From assembly GCA_001730095.1 (NCBI GenBank), contig MDLF01000058.1, positions 1 to 64,000 of the forward strand: DNA of 64,000 nt, given 5' to 3'. The DNA comes from Rhodobacteraceae bacterium (ex Bugula neritina AB1) (GTDB lineage Bacteria > Pseudomonadota > Alphaproteobacteria > Rhodobacterales > Rhodobacteraceae). Position 1 is the first letter of the stretch, and every line of letters starts with the position of its first letter. A program made the translations under genes and the position numbers. This document shows, piece after piece, positions 47,035 through 55,985 of the stretch. The notes beneath the pieces are model-generated. The model worked only from the letters and a program-made list of their open reading frames with translations. It did not search any database and was not told the origin of the DNA.

Positions 47035-48737
47035 CCCTGGCAAAACTCAAGTCACCTCACGGTGAAGAAAAACAGCTGACATTGCCGGGGTTTGAAGCTG
47101 CAGAAGCGGACTGGCGCAAAGACTACGCCGCGCAGATCGGGCAAAACCGGAAGATCACAAACCGCTCTGGCATCGAAATAGCGCCGATCTATACGCCAAA
47201 GGACTGGTCGTCGGACCAGCACATGGCCGATCTCGGCTTTCCGGGGCAGTCGCCCTATACCCGTGGCATTTATCCGACCATGCACCGGGGACGCACCTGG
47301 ACCCAACGTCAGTTGATTGGTCTAGGTACGCCAGCTGATTACAACGAACGCGTGCGCAAGATCCTCGATCTGGGGGCATCGGCGATCAGCCTGTTGCCCT
47401 GCAATTCGGGCTTTCGGGGAATTGATTGCGACGAAGCGCCGCTCTCCCTACTTGGCACGTGCGGCACGGTCGTTAACACCGTCGACCATATGGACCAGGC
47501 GCTGGATCACGTACCGCTCGGCGAGATTTCTACCGCGATGAACGACCCGTCGCCCTTCACTCTTTTCGCCTTTCTGTTGGGCGTTGCGAAACGGCGCGGT
47601 GTGCCGTGGACCAAGATCACCGGCACCTCAAATCAGTCTGATTACATATCGCATTATGTTGCCAACCATATGTTCTACCGGCTTTCCCAACCCGGATCAC
47701 GGCGTATCCTTGTTGATCACGTCGCTTTCTGCCGTGAGCACGTGCCGAACTGGAACCCGGTATCCGTCGTCGGACAACACATGCAGCAGGCCGGGGCAAC
47801 CCCTGCCGAAACCATGGGTTTTGCCCTGTCGACGGCGATCCAATATGCCGAGGACTGCATGGCCAAGGGCATGGAGCCAGATGCGATCCTCCCCCGCTTC
47901 ACTTTCTTCTTCGATATCTCGATTTCATTCTTTGAAGAGATCGCCAAGTTCCGGGCCGGTCGGCGCATCTGGGCCCGGATTGCAAAGGATCGACTTGGCG
48001 CGAAAGACCCGAGATCGTGGAGGTTCAAGTTCCATGGCCAGACCTCCGGCGTCGATCTGACCGCGCAGCAGCCGCTCAACAATATCGCCAGAGTCGCGGT
48101 ACAGGCCACCGCGGGCATATTCTCAGGTCTGCAGTCAATGCACACCGACGCCTATGACGAGGCCATCACCTGCCCGACAGAAGAAACCGCACGCATCGCG
48201 GTGGCCACGCAGAACATTCTGCGCGAAGAGGCGCATCTCTGCGATGTCATCGATCCGCTGGGCGGCTCTTACTATATTGAAACTCTGACCAATCAGATGG
48301 AAGAGGATATTCTGAAGGTCATGGATCAGATCGAAACTGCTGGAGGCATGTATGCGGCGGTCGGATCGGGGCTGGTTCAGACCATGATCGGTCAATCCGC
48401 ACTCGCCGCGCAAGAAAAGATCGAGACTGGCGTCGAGAAGGTGGTTGGCGTCAATTGTTACCGCGAAGATGACGACGGTGTTAGCCAACCTCTGCCATAC
48501 CGGCCCGATGCCGATGCGATGCAGGCTCATGTAGAGGCGTTCAAAACCTTCAAGAAAGAGCGCAGTCAACAAGACGTCGAAAAAGCGATAGATGACCTGC
48601 GCCGTGCCTCGAACAACGAAGATCTGAATGTCTTCGAGAAAGTTGTCGATGCCGCCAGCGCAGGTGTCACGCACGGCGAAATCATTGGCACACTCAGAGA
48701 AGAACTTGGGTTTGGCCATCCGTTGGTGGTTGCCTGA
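47031..48737 (+). CDS. Large subunit of a divergent B12-dependent acyl-CoA mutase
   Basis: A 568-residue TIM-barrel mutase subunit. The C-terminal half is canonical (RFHGQT-like [43 protein letters not shown]). The substrate end is not: the Tyr89 of methylmalonyl-CoA mutase (RQY) is L95 (RQLIGLG), the Arg207 position is A211 (HYVANH), and the usual AFDL..GYDSD segment is replaced by [15 protein letters not shown]. Isobutyryl-CoA mutase has Phe and 2-hydroxyisobutyryl-CoA mutase has Ile at the first site, so this should be another substrate class. Coupled to the small subunit, with the chaperone directly downstream. Confidence 0.88.
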   Translation: MTLAKLKSPHGEEKQLTLPGFEAAEADWRKDYAAQIGQNRKITNRSGIEIAPIYTPKDWSSDQHMADLGFPGQSPYTRGIYPTMHRGRTWTQRQLIGLGTPADYNERVRKILDLGASAISLLPCNSGFRGIDCDEAPLSLLGTCGTVVNTVDHMDQALDHVPLGEISTAMNDPSPFTLFAFLLGVAKRRGVPWTKITGTSNQSDYISHYVANHMFYRLSQPGSRRILVDHVAFCREHVPNWNPVSVVGQHMQQAGATPAETMGFALSTAIQYAEDCMAKGMEPDAILPRFTFFFDISISFFEEIAKFRAGRRIWARIAKDRLGAKDPRSWRFKFHGQTSGVDLTAQQPLNNIARVAVQATAGIFSGLQSMHTDAYDEAITCPTEETARIAVATQNILREEAHLCDVIDPLGGSYYIETLTNQMEEDILKVMDQIETAGGMYAAVGSGLVQTMIGQSALAAQEKIETGVEKVVGVNCYREDDDGVSQPLPYRPDADAMQAHVEAFKTFKKERSQQDVEKAIDDLRRASNNEDLNVFEKVVDAASAGVTHGEIIGTLREELGFGHPLVVA

Positions 48738-48741
48738 TCCC

Positions 48742-49773
48742 ATGCTGACAGAACCCGCAACAAAAGCAAAAGAGAGCGCATTCCAACGGCTTTTGGATGG
48801 TGATGTGGCCGTATTGGCCCGGGCGATTTCACTTCTGGAAACGGGAGGAACCGACAGTGAGGTTCTGACAAACCGCCTTCGCAATCACACCGGCTCGGCG
48901 CGTGTGGTGGCTTTCACAGGGCCGCCGGGTGCGGGCAAATCGACCCTGATCAATGCCTATGTGGCTGAACTCCGTCGGCGCGGCCATAGGGTCGCTGTTC
49001 TTGCAGTTGATCCTTCCAGCCCACTCACGGGCGGTGCGGTGCTGGGGGATCGTACCCGGATGGGAGAACACAGCGCGGACGCAGGTGTCTTTATCCGCTC
49101 TGTCGCCTCGCGCGGTCACCTCGGAGGGCTGGCATCATCCATCCCGGCCATCCTTGATGCCGTGGATGCGGCGGGCTGGCAGATCATCGTCCTAGAAACC
49201 GTTGGGGCGGGCCAGTCCGAAACCGAAATCGCCGAAATCGCGGACGTAAATGTTGTGCTGAATGCGCCGGGTCTTGGCGATGATGTTCAGGCCATCAAGG
49301 CCGGTATTCTGGAGATTGCCGATATTCTTGTCGTGAACAAATGCGACCTGCCCCATGCAGATCGCACCGTTCGCCAGCTTCAATCGATGCTGCAACTTCG
49401 CAAGGCGGAGCGGCGCAATATACCGATCCTTTCCACTTCGGCAGACCGCGCCGAAGGGATTTGCGAGCTGTCCGATGCCATATCTGCCAGGATCGAAGAC
49501 GCAAAGAAAGTATCACAGGAACAATACCGACGGCGGCGGCTGAAGGGACTGTTGTGCCGGCGCGCCGAGGCCATAGTCCGCAACCGGCTGTCCTCCCTGT
49601 CCGAAGCGGATGCCGACCGAATTTTGGAACAGGTGAGCCAGGGAAAGTTGTCAATTGAAACCGCAACGGAGGCGCTCATTGCAACGGTGTTTTCTGCAGT
49701 TCCTTCGCCATACCCGCAGCAGGTGTTAAACCCAAAGGATGATGACCCTGACAACTGGGATTGCGGTTTTTGA
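48742..49773 (+). CDS. MeaB/ArgK-type GTPase, B12 mutase chaperone
   Basis: A 343-residue G3E GTPase: Walker A GPPGAGKSTLI, EHSADAGVFIRSVASRGHLG as switch region, ETVGAGQSE and the NKCD specificity motif. It protects and reloads cobalamin in acyl-CoA mutases. The start at 48742 lies 5 nt after the large-subunit stop; the longer frame from 48628 overlaps that gene and is not conserved. Confidence 0.92.
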   Translation: MLTEPATKAKESAFQRLLDGDVAVLARAISLLETGGTDSEVLTNRLRNHTGSARVVAFTGPPGAGKSTLINAYVAELRRRGHRVAVLAVDPSSPLTGGAVLGDRTRMGEHSADAGVFIRSVASRGHLGGLASSIPAILDAVDAAGWQIIVLETVGAGQSETEIAEIADVNVVLNAPGLGDDVQAIKAGILEIADILVVNKCDLPHADRTVRQLQSMLQLRKAERRNIPILSTSADRAEGICELSDAISARIEDAKKVSQEQYRRRRLKGLLCRRAEAIVRNRLSSLSEADADRILEQVSQGKLSIETATEALIATVFSAVPSPYPQQVLNPKDDDPDNWDCGF

Positions 49774-50114
49774 CCTCTTTCCCCCGTGCAAACTATTGGC
49801 GCTCATAGCTCCAGTTGAAAACTGAAAACTCCAGGCCAATCAATCACGTCTCACTTGGGGAACACGCAAAGCAGACAGATTTTGCTTTGACTTCCGAAAG
49901 TTACTGGAACACGTCCTGGCAGACGACAATGGACCGGTCGCGCATTTGCGCCGCCCTCGGTGCATGTTTACATACATGAGAGAGGGACAGCTTGAACCCT
50001 CCAGCACAATGGGGTCTTCGGTCCGGCCGAAGGCTGCTTGCGCGACTTGCGTCGGACACTTGACGCGCTTGCAATTCCCTCGATCAGCCCCGCAGGTGCT
50101 GATGTCAGACAGAC
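49774..50114. other. Intergenic stretch between convergent operons
   Basis: No gene recognised. It contains the hairpin CTTCGG-TCCGG-CCGAAG, which may terminate one of the converging transcripts, and an A/T palindrome ATGTTTACATACAT. Short open frames here lack ribosome-binding sites. Confidence 0.5.
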
Positions 50115-50426
50115 TCACCGGTTCGGCGGCACCATCGGCAGGTTGTGCACCGTAAGCTCTTGTTCAACGCGGCGCGGTTGCCCCTCCATCAAATGGGCCA
50201 TCCCGTCCATCACAGACTGCCAGCGCCGGCTGCTGGCCTCAAACTTCTCTTTGTCTTTCCAGATCGTGATCCCAACGGATTCCGAACCGTCATCGACAAA
50301 GGTGTCCAAGATATAGAGCAAGCCCGTTTCCTCGGGATCATTCTCCCGAAGAAAGTTTTCAGCCTCTGCCTTGATCGCATCGAGCGTGCCGGGTTTCAGG
50401 GTGAAGTAGTTGATCCGCATGTACAT
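50115..50426 (-). CDS. ABM-type ferredoxin-fold small protein
   Basis: A 103-residue protein beginning MYMRINYFTLKPGTLDAIKA with the antibiotic-biosynthesis-monooxygenase/dimeric alpha-beta barrel pattern (GLLYILDTFVDDGSESVGIT, then KFEASSRRW). Start at 50426, or 50420; AGAAGAG precedes. Last gene of a three-gene minus-strand operon after the SDR and FadH-like genes. Members oxidise quinols or act as heme or substrate-binding proteins; specific role unknown. Confidence 0.7.
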   Translation of the reverse strand: MYMRINYFTLKPGTLDAIKAEAENFLRENDPEETGLLYILDTFVDDGSESVGITIWKDKEKFEASSRRWQSVMDGMAHLMEGQPRRVEQELTVHNLPMVPPNR

Positions 50427-50442
50427 GGCTGTGCTCTTCTGT

Positions 50443-52416
50443 TCAGATTTCGAAACCGGCCCGAAGCCCTTCCAGAACGGCCTCTTCCGCAGTGCGCGGC
50501 GCAAGACAGTCCCCGATGATCTTTGGTGTGAACCCTGCCGCCAGCAGATCGTCTGCCAGCGACGCATTGCGGCGCGGCGCGTGGTGTGAAACCAGCGTGT
50601 CGACACCCTCCATGATGACCGGCTGATTACTGGTGACATGCTGGAAGTAGACCGTGTCTTCATCGGCCCCGAACAGGCGGACATAGGGAACGACCTCGAC
50701 ATCCAGCTTGTGCAGCTCACCCATCCAGTGATCACGCACCATCGAGGGGATACGCTCCCCGGCCACAATACCATTCACCGCCAGCCGCACGTGGCAGCCG
50801 CTTTCGGCCAGCAGCTGCGCCAGCCCCAGCCCGACCCAGTCCGAGCGCCAGTCCCAGATCACCACGGATTTGCCGACATTGGCCTGCCCGCTGATAACCG
50901 ACCAGCTGTCCAGAACCGTGGCCGTCTCTGACAGATGTTCCAGCTGCGGCAGGTTTGAGGAAGCGCCGGTGGCCACGATCACCTCATCCGGGGCCAGATC
51001 CTGCACCATTGCCACATCTGCGGCGGTCGAGGTGCGGACATCCACGCCATTCAGGTCCAGTTCGCGCGCCAGATTGGTGGTCAACCCGCCGAACTCGGCC
51101 CGTTTCGGCAAAAGTTGCGCCAGGTTCACCTGTCCGCCCAGCCTCTTGTCGCGTTCCAGCAGGGTGACGTTGTGCCCGCGTTCTGCTGCGACCGCGGCTG
51201 CCTTCATGCCGCCGGGGCCACCACCGATCACCAGAACGCGCTTGGGGTGATCCGTTTTGGGCTTGTCGTAATACGCCAGTTCACGCCCGGTTTCCGGGTG
51301 CTGAATGCAGGAAATCGAATGCCCTTTCAGCCCATGTCCGATGCAAGCCTGGTTACAGGCGATGCAGGCGCGGATATCATCGGGCCGCCCTTGCCGCGCC
51401 TTTCTGGTGAATTGCGGGTCTGCGATATGCGCACGGACCAGCCCCACCATATCGGCCTGGCCATCTGCCAGAACCCGTTCTGCATCCTGCGGCTGGTTAA
51501 TCCGCCCCGCGATGAACACGGGCAGTGAGACATGCTTTTTCACATCCTCCGCCATAGGCGCCAAATAGGCGTTTTCATGCACCATATGCGGGATGATATG
51601 CATCCAGCCCGCATAGCTCGCGGTGGTCGCGGCAATGATGTTGAAATAGTCCAGATCCCCATCCGCTTCGAGCAGCTGAAGCGCCTGCGCGGTCTCACCG
51701 GGTTTCAGCCCCTCGTCATCCATTTCATCTGCCGAGATGCGAATACCAAGCAGTTTGTCCGGGCCAATCTTGGCGCGGATCTGTTGCAGAATATCGCGCA
51801 GGAATTTCAGCCGCGCCTCGAACGAGCCGCCAAATTCATCCTCCCGCTGATTCAGGCGCGGGTTCAGGAACTGCGACGGCAGATAGCCCATGCTGGACAC
51901 GATCTCGATCCCGTCCAGATCGGCCTCGGCCATGCGTACGGCCCCATCCACATAGGACTGGATCAGCTCATACACCGCGTCGGTGCGCAGGGGGCTGGGG
52001 ATGTTCTTGTAGACCTCGTCAGGCACTTCGGACGGGCCAAAGGTGGGCATGATCGACCCGTCGACCGAAACACCCGCAACTCGACCGGGGTGAAACAGCT
52101 GGCCGACCATGCGACAGTCATACTGGCGCCCCATGTCGGCCAGCGCTTTCAGCCCGGGAATACAATCGTCCGACATCGTCGACAGCCGGTTCGCCGGCGC
52201 ATAGGTCGGGTGGATCACGTTCACCTCGGTGATGATCATCCCGATATCGGCCTCGGCCCGGGCGCGATGATAGGCCAGCAGGCGGTCGCCCACGGTCCCA
52301 TCCGGTTCAATCAGCCGGGTGGCATGACCGGCTGAAAACGCGCGGTTCTTGACCGTCAGCTTACCGATTTCAAGCGGCGAGAAGAGATGCGGGTAATTCG
52401 GGTGCGGTTGTGCCAT
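50443..52416 (-). CDS. FadH/old-yellow-enzyme-type 2-enoate reductase (FMN, 4Fe-4S, FAD)
   Basis: A 657-residue three-domain flavoprotein: N-terminal TIM barrel (LFSPLEIGKLTVKNRAFSAG; GYLPSQFLNPRLNQREDEFG), a 4Fe-4S site CIACNQAC followed 11 residues later by C, then a nucleotide-binding half (RVLVIGGGPGGMKAA). The family reduces 2,4-dienoyl-CoA or enoates, or demethylates N-methyl compounds. The start shares one base with the stop of the SDR gene upstream in the operon. A second, distinct paralogue lies at 61803. Confidence 0.85.
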   Translation of the reverse strand: MAQPHPNYPHLFSPLEIGKLTVKNRAFSAGHATRLIEPDGTVGDRLLAYHRARAEADIGMIITEVNVIHPTYAPANRLSTMSDDCIPGLKALADMGRQYDCRMVGQLFHPGRVAGVSVDGSIMPTFGPSEVPDEVYKNIPSPLRTDAVYELIQSYVDGAVRMAEADLDGIEIVSSMGYLPSQFLNPRLNQREDEFGGSFEARLKFLRDILQQIRAKIGPDKLLGIRISADEMDDEGLKPGETAQALQLLEADGDLDYFNIIAATTASYAGWMHIIPHMVHENAYLAPMAEDVKKHVSLPVFIAGRINQPQDAERVLADGQADMVGLVRAHIADPQFTRKARQGRPDDIRACIACNQACIGHGLKGHSISCIQHPETGRELAYYDKPKTDHPKRVLVIGGGPGGMKAAAVAAERGHNVTLLERDKRLGGQVNLAQLLPKRAEFGGLTTNLARELDLNGVDVRTSTAADVAMVQDLAPDEVIVATGASSNLPQLEHLSETATVLDSWSVISGQANVGKSVVIWDWRSDWVGLGLAQLLAESGCHVRLAVNGIVAGERIPSMVRDHWMGELHKLDVEVVPYVRLFGADEDTVYFQHVTSNQPVIMEGVDTLVSHHAPRRNASLADDLLAAGFTPKIIGDCLAPRTAEEAVLEGLRAGFEI

Positions 52417-53333
52417 TAGACCGGATCCCAGCTGAAGAACTCTGGCGAAGTGTTGAGCGACGCAAAGCTGGACGACAGGCTTGGCATTGCGTGATCCGCA
52501 ATGGTTTCGGGCGTCCAGCCGTCTGCTGTATGCACACTGCGTTCCAGCCCTGTCGGGTGGAAGAGATAGACCTCATTCGCGCGCACACCAAAGATCTGCC
52601 CTGAGATCTCATGCGCCGCATCGCTAAGCAGGTAAACCGCCAGCGGGGCCACCGACTCGGGTGTCATCTTTTTCATCCGCTCGATGCGTTTTTGCTGTTC
52701 CGGAGTTTCAGACGGTAAATTCGAAAACATCCGTGACCAGGCAAAAGGCGCGATGCAGTTGGACCGCACGTTGTAGCGCTGCATGTCCAGCGCGATGCTT
52801 TTGGACAGGGCCACGATGCCCAGTTTGGCGGCGGCATAATTGGCCTGCCCCAGATTACCGATCAGCCCCGTCGTTGATGTCATATGCACCAGTGCCCCGC
52901 CTTTTTGATCGCGGAAGAACCCGGCGGCACTGCGCGAGACATTGAACGTGCCCATCAGATGCACGTCGATCACCGCCTTGAACGATTCATACGACATCTT
53001 GTGAAAGAAGCCATCGCGCAGGATGCCCGCATTGTTGACCACCCCGTCGACGCGCCCGAACGCCGCAACCGCGTCGCGGATCATCCCCTGCGCCTCATCC
53101 GGTTCAGCCACGCTGCCAGTGTTGACAATAGCCTGTCCGCCCAGTTTGCGGATCTCGGCTGCTGTCTCTTCTGCGGGTCCGGATGTGCGCCCTGCCCCGT
53201 CCAGTTCGGCGCCGATGTCATTCACAACAACATTGGCCCCTCGGGCGCCCAAGGCAATAGAGATTGCCCGCCCGACACCGCGCGCGCCGCCCGTTACGAC
53301 AATGGTGCGACCTTCGACATTCGGTTGTTTCAT
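52416..53333 (-). CDS. SDR of the MFE-2/(3R)-hydroxyacyl-CoA dehydrogenase type
   Basis: A 305-residue short-chain dehydrogenase: TGGARGVGRAISIALGARGA (NAD(P) loop), NNAGILRD, Ser in MTSTTG and YAAAK catalytic pair. The extended C-terminus ending SPEFFSWDPV resembles the dehydrogenase unit of MFE-2 and 17-beta-HSD type 4. ATG 53333 follows GAGGCAGG; upstream frame to 53738 is not conserved. First gene of the minus-strand operon, divergent from the SDR at 53452. Confidence 0.82.
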   Translation of the reverse strand: MKQPNVEGRTIVVTGGARGVGRAISIALGARGANVVVNDIGAELDGAGRTSGPAEETAAEIRKLGGQAIVNTGSVAEPDEAQGMIRDAVAAFGRVDGVVNNAGILRDGFFHKMSYESFKAVIDVHLMGTFNVSRSAAGFFRDQKGGALVHMTSTTGLIGNLGQANYAAAKLGIVALSKSIALDMQRYNVRSNCIAPFAWSRMFSNLPSETPEQQKRIERMKKMTPESVAPLAVYLLSDAAHEISGQIFGVRANEVYLFHPTGLERSVHTADGWTPETIADHAMPSLSSSFASLNTSPEFFSWDPV

Positions 53334-53368
53334 ACCTGCCTCATTCGACTGACCCCAATTCTCGTAGC

Positions 53369-53405
53369 ACAAGAATTTTTTTTCCCAAAGAGAAAATTGC
53401 TCTTC
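53369..53405. promoter_or_regulatory. Candidate TetR sites in the divergent SDR promoter
   Basis: ACAAGAATTTTTTTTCCC (53369-53386) matches 14 of 18 positions of the palindromic site at 55943. The reverse strand of 53387-53405 contains GCAATTTTCTCTT, matching the other site at 55926. Confidence 0.45.
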
Positions 53406-53451
53406 AAAACTGGTGCGCCCGCGCGTTACAGTATCAGCAAAGGAGATCGCC

Positions 53452-54225
53452 ATGGACTTGTTCAGCCTCGCAGGAAAAACAGCCCTTGTTACCGGTGCAT
53501 CGCGCGGGATCGGACGCGCGATTGCCCTGCGCATGGCCGAGGCGGGCGCAACCGTTCTGATCAACAGCCGGACGCCAGAGCGGTGCCAGGCCGTTGTTGA
53601 CGAAATCATAGCCGCCGGCGGGAAAGCCGCAGCGGTTCCATACAACATCTCGAAAGAAGCCGAAGTGCGGGAACTGGCCGAAAACTGCCTGGCGCAGTTT
53701 GGCACCGTCGACATCTTTGTTGGCAACGCAGCGGCCAATCCGCATTACGGCCCCGCGCTTGAGGCCCCGATGGAGGCCGTCGACAAGATCATCAACACCA
53801 ACATCAAATCGAACCTGATCCTGTGCAAGGCATTTGTCCCCGGCATGCGGAAAAAGGGCGATGGCGTGATCATGCTGATCACCTCGATTGCAGGCGCCCA
53901 ATCCTCCGAAGGGCTGGCCATCTACGGGATGAGCAAGGCCGCAGAGGCGTCGCTGGTGCGCAGCCTCGCGACTGAACTGGGGCCGGACAACATCCGCGTC
54001 AATGCCATCGCGCCGGGCCTTGTGCGCACCGACTTTGCCAAGGCTTTGTGGGAAGATAAAGAGCGGCTGAAACGCACCGAAGAGGCCTATCCTCTGCAAC
54101 GTATCGCCTCCCCCGACGAGATTGCCGGAACCGCCGTGTGGCTGGGTTCACCCGCCGGCGCTTTCGTCACCGGACAGACTATCACTGTCGACGGCGGCAT
54201 CACCGTGACCGGGAAACGCGCGTGA
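53452..54225 (+). CDS. SDR-family oxidoreductase (DHRS4-like)
   Basis: A 257-residue dehydrogenase with TGASRGIGRAIALRMAEAG, GNAAANPHYG (variant of NNAG), Ser in ITSIAG and YGMSKAA, plus the C-terminal VDGGITVTG. AAGGAGAT precedes the ATG. It may oxidise or reduce a carbonyl of the pathway substrate. Monocistronic, facing the convergent ligase gene. Confidence 0.85.
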   Translation: MDLFSLAGKTALVTGASRGIGRAIALRMAEAGATVLINSRTPERCQAVVDEIIAAGGKAAAVPYNISKEAEVRELAENCLAQFGTVDIFVGNAAANPHYGPALEAPMEAVDKIINTNIKSNLILCKAFVPGMRKKGDGVIMLITSIAGAQSSEGLAIYGMSKAAEASLVRSLATELGPDNIRVNAIAPGLVRTDFAKALWEDKERLKRTEEAYPLQRIASPDEIAGTAVWLGSPAGAFVTGQTITVDGGITVTGKRA

Positions 54226-54242
54226 GCGATTGCACCGCCCGG

Positions 54243-55889
54243 TCAATCGCCGGGCCGCAGCAAAACACCCGAGGGGTCATACTCCCACCCTTTCAACTGT
54301 GCGCGCAGGGTTTTCTTGTCGATCTTGCCCGTTGCGGTCTTGGGCAGATCATCGACAAACACAATCGCATCGGGGCACCACCAGCTTTGAACGCGGGGTT
54401 TCACAAAGGCGCGCAGGTCAGCCTCGGACAGCGCCGCTTCGGGCTGTTTGCGCACGACCAGCAAAGGGCGTTCCGACCATTTCGCATGCGGCAGGCCGAT
54501 TGCCGCGGATTCGATCACCCCAGGGTGAGCGTTGCATTCGCGTTCCAGCACCGCAGAGTTGATCCACTCCCCGCCCGATTTGATGATGTCCTTCAGACGG
54601 TCCTGCACCCGCACCCGACCATGGGTGTCGATCGAAACCACATCGCCGGTGCGAAAGCGACCCTGCGGAGTGAAAGCGACCGCATTTGCATCCGGGTTGC
54701 GGAAGTAAGACCCGATCACCAGATGCCCCTTCAATGTAAGCTCTCCGGTTGATTGACCGTCGCGCGGCACCTCTTGTCCGGCGTCGTCCTCGACCTTCAG
54801 ATCCATCCCAAAAATCGGCCGTTGCGCGGCATAGAGGTCCAGCCGGTCATCAGGCGAGCCTGCATCAAAATCCGGCCCATCACTGCCCAGGGCCAACCCG
54901 GCGGTGGTTTCGGTCATGCCATAGCCGGTCTCGGGCTGGATGCCGAACTCGTCGATCAGGGCCTGCAACAGGCTGCGCGGCACCGCACCGCCGCCAAAGC
55001 CGATGTTGCGCAAGCTGCCCGGCCCGCGCCCCTGAGCGCGCATTTGCTCCACCAGCCCCAGCCAGATCGTTGGCACGCCAAAACCGCAGGTCACCCCTTC
55101 GGCGTCGATCACCCGTAACAGGCTCTCCCCGTCCATATTCGGCCCGGGCAGCACGATTTTGCTGCCCGACAGCATGGCCTGAAACGGCTTACTCCAGCCA
55201 TTAACGTGGAACATGGGCACGCACATCAGCGCCGAGGCCTGCGTGCCAAGCGCCAGCTTTCCGGTCGCCAGCCCGGCCAGTGTGTAAAGCATGGTCGAGC
55301 GGTGCGAGTAGACAACCCCCTTGGGCTCCCCCGTGGTGCCAGAGGTATAACACATCGACGAGCCGCTGGTTTCCGGCACCTCAACCCACTCCGTCAACGG
55401 GGCGGTCGCGCTCGACTGTGCGTCCCAATCGGCGTCAAGCGTGATGATCTGTTCCAGCCTGGGACATTGCGCCGCCAGCCTTTCCACCCGCGCGCGCTGG
55501 CTGGGGTCGACCAAAGCAATCCGGTTTTCCGCGTGGTTGAGGATATAGACGATCTGTTCGTCCGAATAACGCGGGTTGATCGTATGCAGCACCGCGCCAA
55601 GGCCCGGAACCGAGAAGTAGAGTTCCAGATGCCGTCGATTGGTCCAGGCCAGAGTCGCGACACGCTCCCCCTTCTCCACCTTCAACGCCTGCCGCATATA
55701 GGCTGCTTGCCGCAGGCACCGGTCGCGAAAATGTGCAAAACTCATACGCTCGGCCCGGTGATCTGCATCGTAGGACACGATCTCCTGATACCCGAAGGCA
55801 CGCGCGCCATAATCCAGCAACTGCCCCATCGATAGCGGTATGAACATCATAGTGGAAGCGGCGGCCTCGGCCCTAGAACGGTCCTGCAT
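54243..55889 (-). CDS. Medium/long-chain acyl-CoA ligase (AMP-forming)
   Basis: A 548-residue ANL-superfamily enzyme: P-loop YTSGTTGEPKGVVYSHRS, GYGMTETTAG, RTGDVVSIDTHGRV and the C-terminal KTATGKIDKKTLR lysine. The start at 55889 follows GAGGAA. It should activate the carboxylic substrate of the cluster with CoA and ATP. Divergent from the FadJ-like gene across a 96-bp region carrying two candidate operators. Confidence 0.9.
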   Translation of the reverse strand: MQDRSRAEAAASTMMFIPLSMGQLLDYGARAFGYQEIVSYDADHRAERMSFAHFRDRCLRQAAYMRQALKVEKGERVATLAWTNRRHLELYFSVPGLGAVLHTINPRYSDEQIVYILNHAENRIALVDPSQRARVERLAAQCPRLEQIITLDADWDAQSSATAPLTEWVEVPETSGSSMCYTSGTTGEPKGVVYSHRSTMLYTLAGLATGKLALGTQASALMCVPMFHVNGWSKPFQAMLSGSKIVLPGPNMDGESLLRVIDAEGVTCGFGVPTIWLGLVEQMRAQGRGPGSLRNIGFGGGAVPRSLLQALIDEFGIQPETGYGMTETTAGLALGSDGPDFDAGSPDDRLDLYAAQRPIFGMDLKVEDDAGQEVPRDGQSTGELTLKGHLVIGSYFRNPDANAVAFTPQGRFRTGDVVSIDTHGRVRVQDRLKDIIKSGGEWINSAVLERECNAHPGVIESAAIGLPHAKWSERPLLVVRKQPEAALSEADLRAFVKPRVQSWWCPDAIVFVDDLPKTATGKIDKKTLRAQLKGWEYDPSGVLLRPGD

Positions 55890-55925
55890 AGCAAAATTCC
55901 TCAGCTCTTCTTGGATTTTGGTAGT

Positions 55926-55960
55926 ACAAGGCAATTTTCTTTACAAGAAACTTTTCTTGC
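55926..55960. promoter_or_regulatory. Tandem candidate TetR operators in the ligase/FadJ promoter
   Basis: CAAGAAA-CT-TTTCTTG (55944-55959) is a perfect palindrome with 7-bp arms. Directly before it, ACAAGGCAATTTTCTTTA (55926-55943) matches the same 18-nt pattern at about 13 positions. Confidence 0.55.
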
Positions 55961-55985
55961 AATATACGAACATTCGGAGGTGCCG

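Noticed and set aside
47031-48737. Simple call of methylmalonyl-CoA mutase
   Set aside because: The Tyr89 and Arg207 equivalents are Leu and Ala and the substrate loop is replaced, so the usual name would be misleading.
49840-50155. Short frames between the MeaB gene and the ABM-like gene
   Set aside because: No ribosome-binding sites, no hydrophobic or conserved pattern, and frames on both strands of equal quality.
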